Below are positions 7,338 through 9,631 of a DNA stretch of 9,631 bases, piece after piece. Position numbers and translations under genes: made by a program. Every line of letters starts with the position of its first letter. Within the stretch, counting starts at the first letter, position 1. This stretch comes from Lachnospiraceae bacterium (GTDB lineage: Bacteria; Bacillota; Clostridia; Lachnospirales; Lachnospiraceae), in contig DMLD01000172.1 in assembly GCA_003453515.1 (NCBI GenBank), positions 1 through 9,631 of the forward strand, in the 5' to 3' direction. The notes below the pieces were generated by a model. That model worked only from the letters and a program-made list of their open reading frames with translations, searched no databases and was not told the origin of the DNA.

Positions 7338-8084
7338 ATGCTTATGGGGCATAAGACAATACAGAACCTGCCTGAATCCGAGAGACCATATGAAAAGGCT
7401 GTCAGATACGGAGTCGGCGTGCTTTCGGATGCGGAGCTGCTCGCAGTAATACTTAGGACAGGTACAAGGAACAAGACCGGTATTGAGCTGGCTTATGACG
7501 TGCTCGAGATATCTGAAAGATATCCGGGACTTCTGGGACTCGGTCATGCAAGGCTCAATGACCTGACAAAGCTTAACGGCATAGGCACGGTAAAAGCCTT
7601 GGAGCTTTTGTGTACTGTCGAGCTTGGCAAAAGGATGAGTATGCTTAAACGGGAGCCCGGAAGGGTCTTTGATGATCCGAAGGACATAGCCGGATACTTT
7701 ATGGAGGAGCTGAGGGCACTTGAAACGGAGCATTTTTATGTGGTACTGTTTGATGCCTCCGGCAGGCTCATTAGATACGAGCCGGTATTCAAGGGAACGA
7801 TCAATATGTCACTTGTCTCTCCCAGAGAGGCACTGCGGCTCGCGCTCGATCACGATGCCTGCAATTTGATCATCATGCACAATCATCCAAGCGGTGATCC
7901 GACGCCGTCAAACTCTGATCACGAGGTGACAGTCAAGTTTTACAGAGCATGCAGTCAGGTCGGGATACCGCTGCTTGATCATATCGTCATAGGAGACAAC
8001 ACCTATTTCAGCTACAGGGAGAACCGGCTGGTGTTCGGGACCGACGACGATGATACCTATACACCATATCGAAAGGAAACCTGA
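7338..8084 (+). CDS. radC: RadC/UPF0758 family JAMM-domain protein
   Basis: This 248-residue protein is a full-length RadC family member. The N-terminal part (about 1-100) has LPESERPYEKA, the conserved LSDAELLAVILRTGT and a helix-hairpin-helix-like LTKLNGIGTVKALEL. The C-terminal JAB/MPN domain (about 125-245) has the zinc-metalloprotease-like JAMM signature HNHPSGDPTPSNSD (181-194), with His181, His183, Ser191 and Asp194. The family was named for a presumed repair role that was later questioned, so the function is open; metal-dependent hydrolase activity is inferred from the motif. No clear Shine-Dalgarno precedes the start. ATG at 7338 and the in-frame ATG at 7344 are both possible, the latter with a GGG nine bases upstream. 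Its stop lies one base before the mreB ATG, so the two are probably translationally coupled. Confidence 0.93.
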   Translation: MLMGHKTIQNLPESERPYEKAVRYGVGVLSDAELLAVILRTGTRNKTGIELAYDVLEISERYPGLLGLGHARLNDLTKLNGIGTVKALELLCTVELGKRMSMLKREPGRVFDDPKDIAGYFMEELRALETEHFYVVLFDASGRLIRYEPVFKGTINMSLVSPREALRLALDHDACNLIIMHNHPSGDPTPSNSDHEVTVKFYRACSQVGIPLLDHIVIGDNTYFSYRENRLVFGTDDDDTYTPYRKET

Positions 8085-8085
8085 A

Positions 8086-9078
8086 ATGTCAATTAAAGCA
8101 ATCGGGATCGACTTCGGAACAAGTTCGATCAAAATCTATAAAAATGAAGAGGGAATAATACTTCATCAGAAAAATGTGATCGCGATATATAACAAGGTAC
8201 ACACCTTTGCTGTCGGCAACGAGGCATACGAGATGTACGAGAAGGCTCCTGCCAACATAGTCGTTTCGTATCCTGTCAAAAACGGAGTCATAGCGGATAT
8301 AGGAAATATGCAGTCGCTTATCGACTATTTTTTTGCCGACCTCGACGGAAAGAGAAGATTCAAGGGCGCCGAATACTATATCGCTGTTCCGACCGATATA
8401 ACCGAGGTGGAAAAAAGAGCATATTTCGACCTTATATCAAATTCAAATCTCAAGCCCAAAAGGATACATATAGTTGAAAAGCCTATTGCGGATGCACTCG
8501 GGATGGATCTTGATATAACCGGTACCACGGGAACTCTCGTGGTCGATATCGGTGCCAATACCACAGAGGTTTCCATCCTTTCACTGGGAGGTATAGTTCA
8601 GAGTAAGCTTATCCCCATCGGCGGCAACAGGTTCAACGAGGCGATCATCGCCAAGATAAAGCGTGACAGGAATTTTGTTATAGGAGAGAAGACTGCCGAG
8701 GAGATCAAGACTACGATCGCATCCGCCTTTGAAACGGATGAATCACTTGATGTGTGCGGACGCAATCTGGTGACAGGTCTGCCAAGCGAGATAACCGTTA
8801 CGGGGCGCGAGATACACGCTGCGCTTATCGATCTTTTCCAGAGCATAGTCGATCAGATAAAGGTGCTTTTGGAGCGCACTCCGCCCGAGATATCATCGGA
8901 TATTTATAAGCACGGTGTCTATCTGACCGGCGGTTCCTCCAGTATAGGTGAGCTGGGTCAGTTTTTCTACCAGCAGCTCGGACTTCGGGTCAACCTTTGC
9001 AACGAGCCCGAGAGCTCTGTTGTTATGGGCTTGGGTGCGATAATTGAGAATCCTGACCTTGCTAGGCTGTCTCAATAA
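8086..9078 (+). CDS. mreB: Actin-like rod-shape protein MreB, divergent nucleotide pocket
   Basis: MreB forms membrane-associated actin-like filaments that organise the wall elongation machinery. The 330-residue length fits the family. Recognisable blocks are DFGTSS near the N-terminus (phosphate 1), PVKNGVIADI, ITEVEKRAYFDL, VVDIGANTTEVSILSLGGIV (phosphate 2), IGEKTAEEIK, VTGLPSEITVTGREI, LERTPPEISSDI and GVYLTGGSSSI. Several positions differ from the usual consensus: Lys132 in EKP where most MreB have EEP, Ala157-Asn158 where GGGTTE is usual, and Ser284 in TGGSS where TGGGS is usual. It may be a slow or altered ATPase, or a lineage-specific MreB/Mbl variant. The ATG at 8086 is supported by AAAGGA (8072-8077). 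An in-frame ATG at 8050 would overlap the radC end with no site. The mreB-mreC order supports the assignment. Confidence 0.92.
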   Translation: MSIKAIGIDFGTSSIKIYKNEEGIILHQKNVIAIYNKVHTFAVGNEAYEMYEKAPANIVVSYPVKNGVIADIGNMQSLIDYFFADLDGKRRFKGAEYYIAVPTDITEVEKRAYFDLISNSNLKPKRIHIVEKPIADALGMDLDITGTTGTLVVDIGANTTEVSILSLGGIVQSKLIPIGGNRFNEAIIAKIKRDRNFVIGEKTAEEIKTTIASAFETDESLDVCGRNLVTGLPSEITVTGREIHAALIDLFQSIVDQIKVLLERTPPEISSDIYKHGVYLTGGSSSIGELGQFFYQQLGLRVNLCNEPESSVVMGLGAIIENPDLARLSQ

Positions 9079-9131
9079 AGAAAACGCTGACAGGGTCAGT
9101 TTATCCTGAACAGATATTGTTGGTGACTATC

Positions 9132-9631
9132 ATGAGCAGAAGAAAAAAGAGAAAGATACATATACATCCAAAGTACGTCTATATATTCTTAACTATTCTA
9201 TGTTTTGTTATGGTTGTGCTGTCCTTCAAATTTTCGGACAGCTTTGTTGGCGTGAAAACAGGTCTCGGAAATATAGTGACCCCCATGCAAAAAGGGATCA
9301 ATTCAGTGGGAAGATATATATCCGACCGGCTGGATTATCTGGAGTCCAAAGAATCTCTTATGAAGGAAAATGAGGAGCTCAAGGCAAAGATCGATGAATT
9401 GAGCTATGACAACAAGATACTTGCCGGGGAGAACTCAAATCTCGAGAACTACCGCGAGCTTTATAAGCTTGACAAAAAGTACCCGGATTATCCGAAGGTC
9501 GCTGCTACGGTCGTGAGCCGTGACGGAAACAACTGGTTTCACGTATTTACCATTGACAAGGGAACTGCGGACGGTGTTACGGTCGATATGAACGTCATAG
9601 CAGGCAACGGGCTTGTCGGGATAGTGAGTGA
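9132..9631 (+). CDS. mreC: Rod-shape protein MreC, partial (3' end beyond right edge)
   Basis: MreC is the bitopic scaffold that links MreB to the periplasmic or extracellular wall synthesis enzymes. The first 166 residues are visible. A very basic cytoplasmic start (MSRRKKRKIHIHPK) leads into one membrane helix at about 15-32. A coiled coil runs about 70-113 with heptad-like Glu/Leu/Lys (ESLMKENEELKAKIDEL). The first beta domain starts near 120, with conserved blocks VVSRDGNNWFHVFTIDKGTADGV and GLVGIV. The ribosome binding site is weak (GGTG at 9122-9125). It follows mreB by 53 nt with no obvious promoter, so it is probably in the radC-mreB transcript; mreD would be expected next, outside the window. 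Confidence 0.93.
   Translation, partial: MSRRKKRKIHIHPKYVYIFLTILCFVMVVLSFKFSDSFVGVKTGLGNIVTPMQKGINSVGRYISDRLDYLESKESLMKENEELKAKIDELSYDNKILAGENSNLENYRELYKLDKKYPDYPKVAATVVSRDGNNWFHVFTIDKGTADGVTVDMNVIAGNGLVGIVS

Noticed and set aside
9086..9100. Hairpin CTGAC-AGG-GTCAG between mreB and mreC as a terminator
   Set aside because: The stem is five base pairs with a three-base loop and no U tract follows, so termination is unlikely; mreC probably continues the transcript.

Overview
The window looks like chromosomal core sequence from a Gram-positive Clostridia bacterium, most likely Lachnospiraceae-like; I cannot name a genus. Reasons: strong GGAGG-type ribosome binding sites, near-consensus housekeeping promoters with 17-bp spacers, a Gram-positive-type LexA operator (GAAC-N4-GTTY), frequent AGA/AGG and ATA codons, a MutL with the endonuclease motif found in bacteria lacking MutH, and a radC-mreB-mreC cluster. 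I see no insertion sequence, phage gene, tRNA, rRNA, CRISPR array or other sign of an accessory region.

Left part (1-620): the first 136 codons of lexA run leftward off the edge. Its promoter is well preserved. One good LexA operator overlaps the -35 and a weaker candidate overlaps the -10, which fits autoregulation. A perfect-consensus promoter (TTGACA, 17 bp, TATAAT) in the same intergenic region fires rightward.

Middle (621-7242): four closely spaced rightward genes. They are a membrane-anchored extracellular SH3 protein with a Pro/Thr/Glu-rich tail, mutS, mutL, and a PLP-dependent methionine gamma-lyase family protein (YnbB type, old name 'aluminum resistance protein'). Gaps are 12-16 nt and each gene has a Shine-Dalgarno sequence, so they probably form one operon. 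MutS (mismatch sensing) and MutL (endonuclease and mediator) work together in mismatch repair, and both carry candidate sliding-clamp-binding motifs.

Right part (7243-9631): a second promoter with an extended -10 drives radC (JAMM/MPN-domain protein of unsettled role), then an actin-like MreB, then the start of mreC, which runs off the right edge. These belong to the conserved radC-mreBCD arrangement and link to cell-shape and wall-elongation functions. This MreB departs from the family consensus at several nucleotide-pocket positions.

Nothing here is clearly a new biological system. The best leads are the SH3 protein heading a mismatch-repair operon opposite lexA, the two-operator layout at lexA, and the altered nucleotide-binding motifs of MreB.
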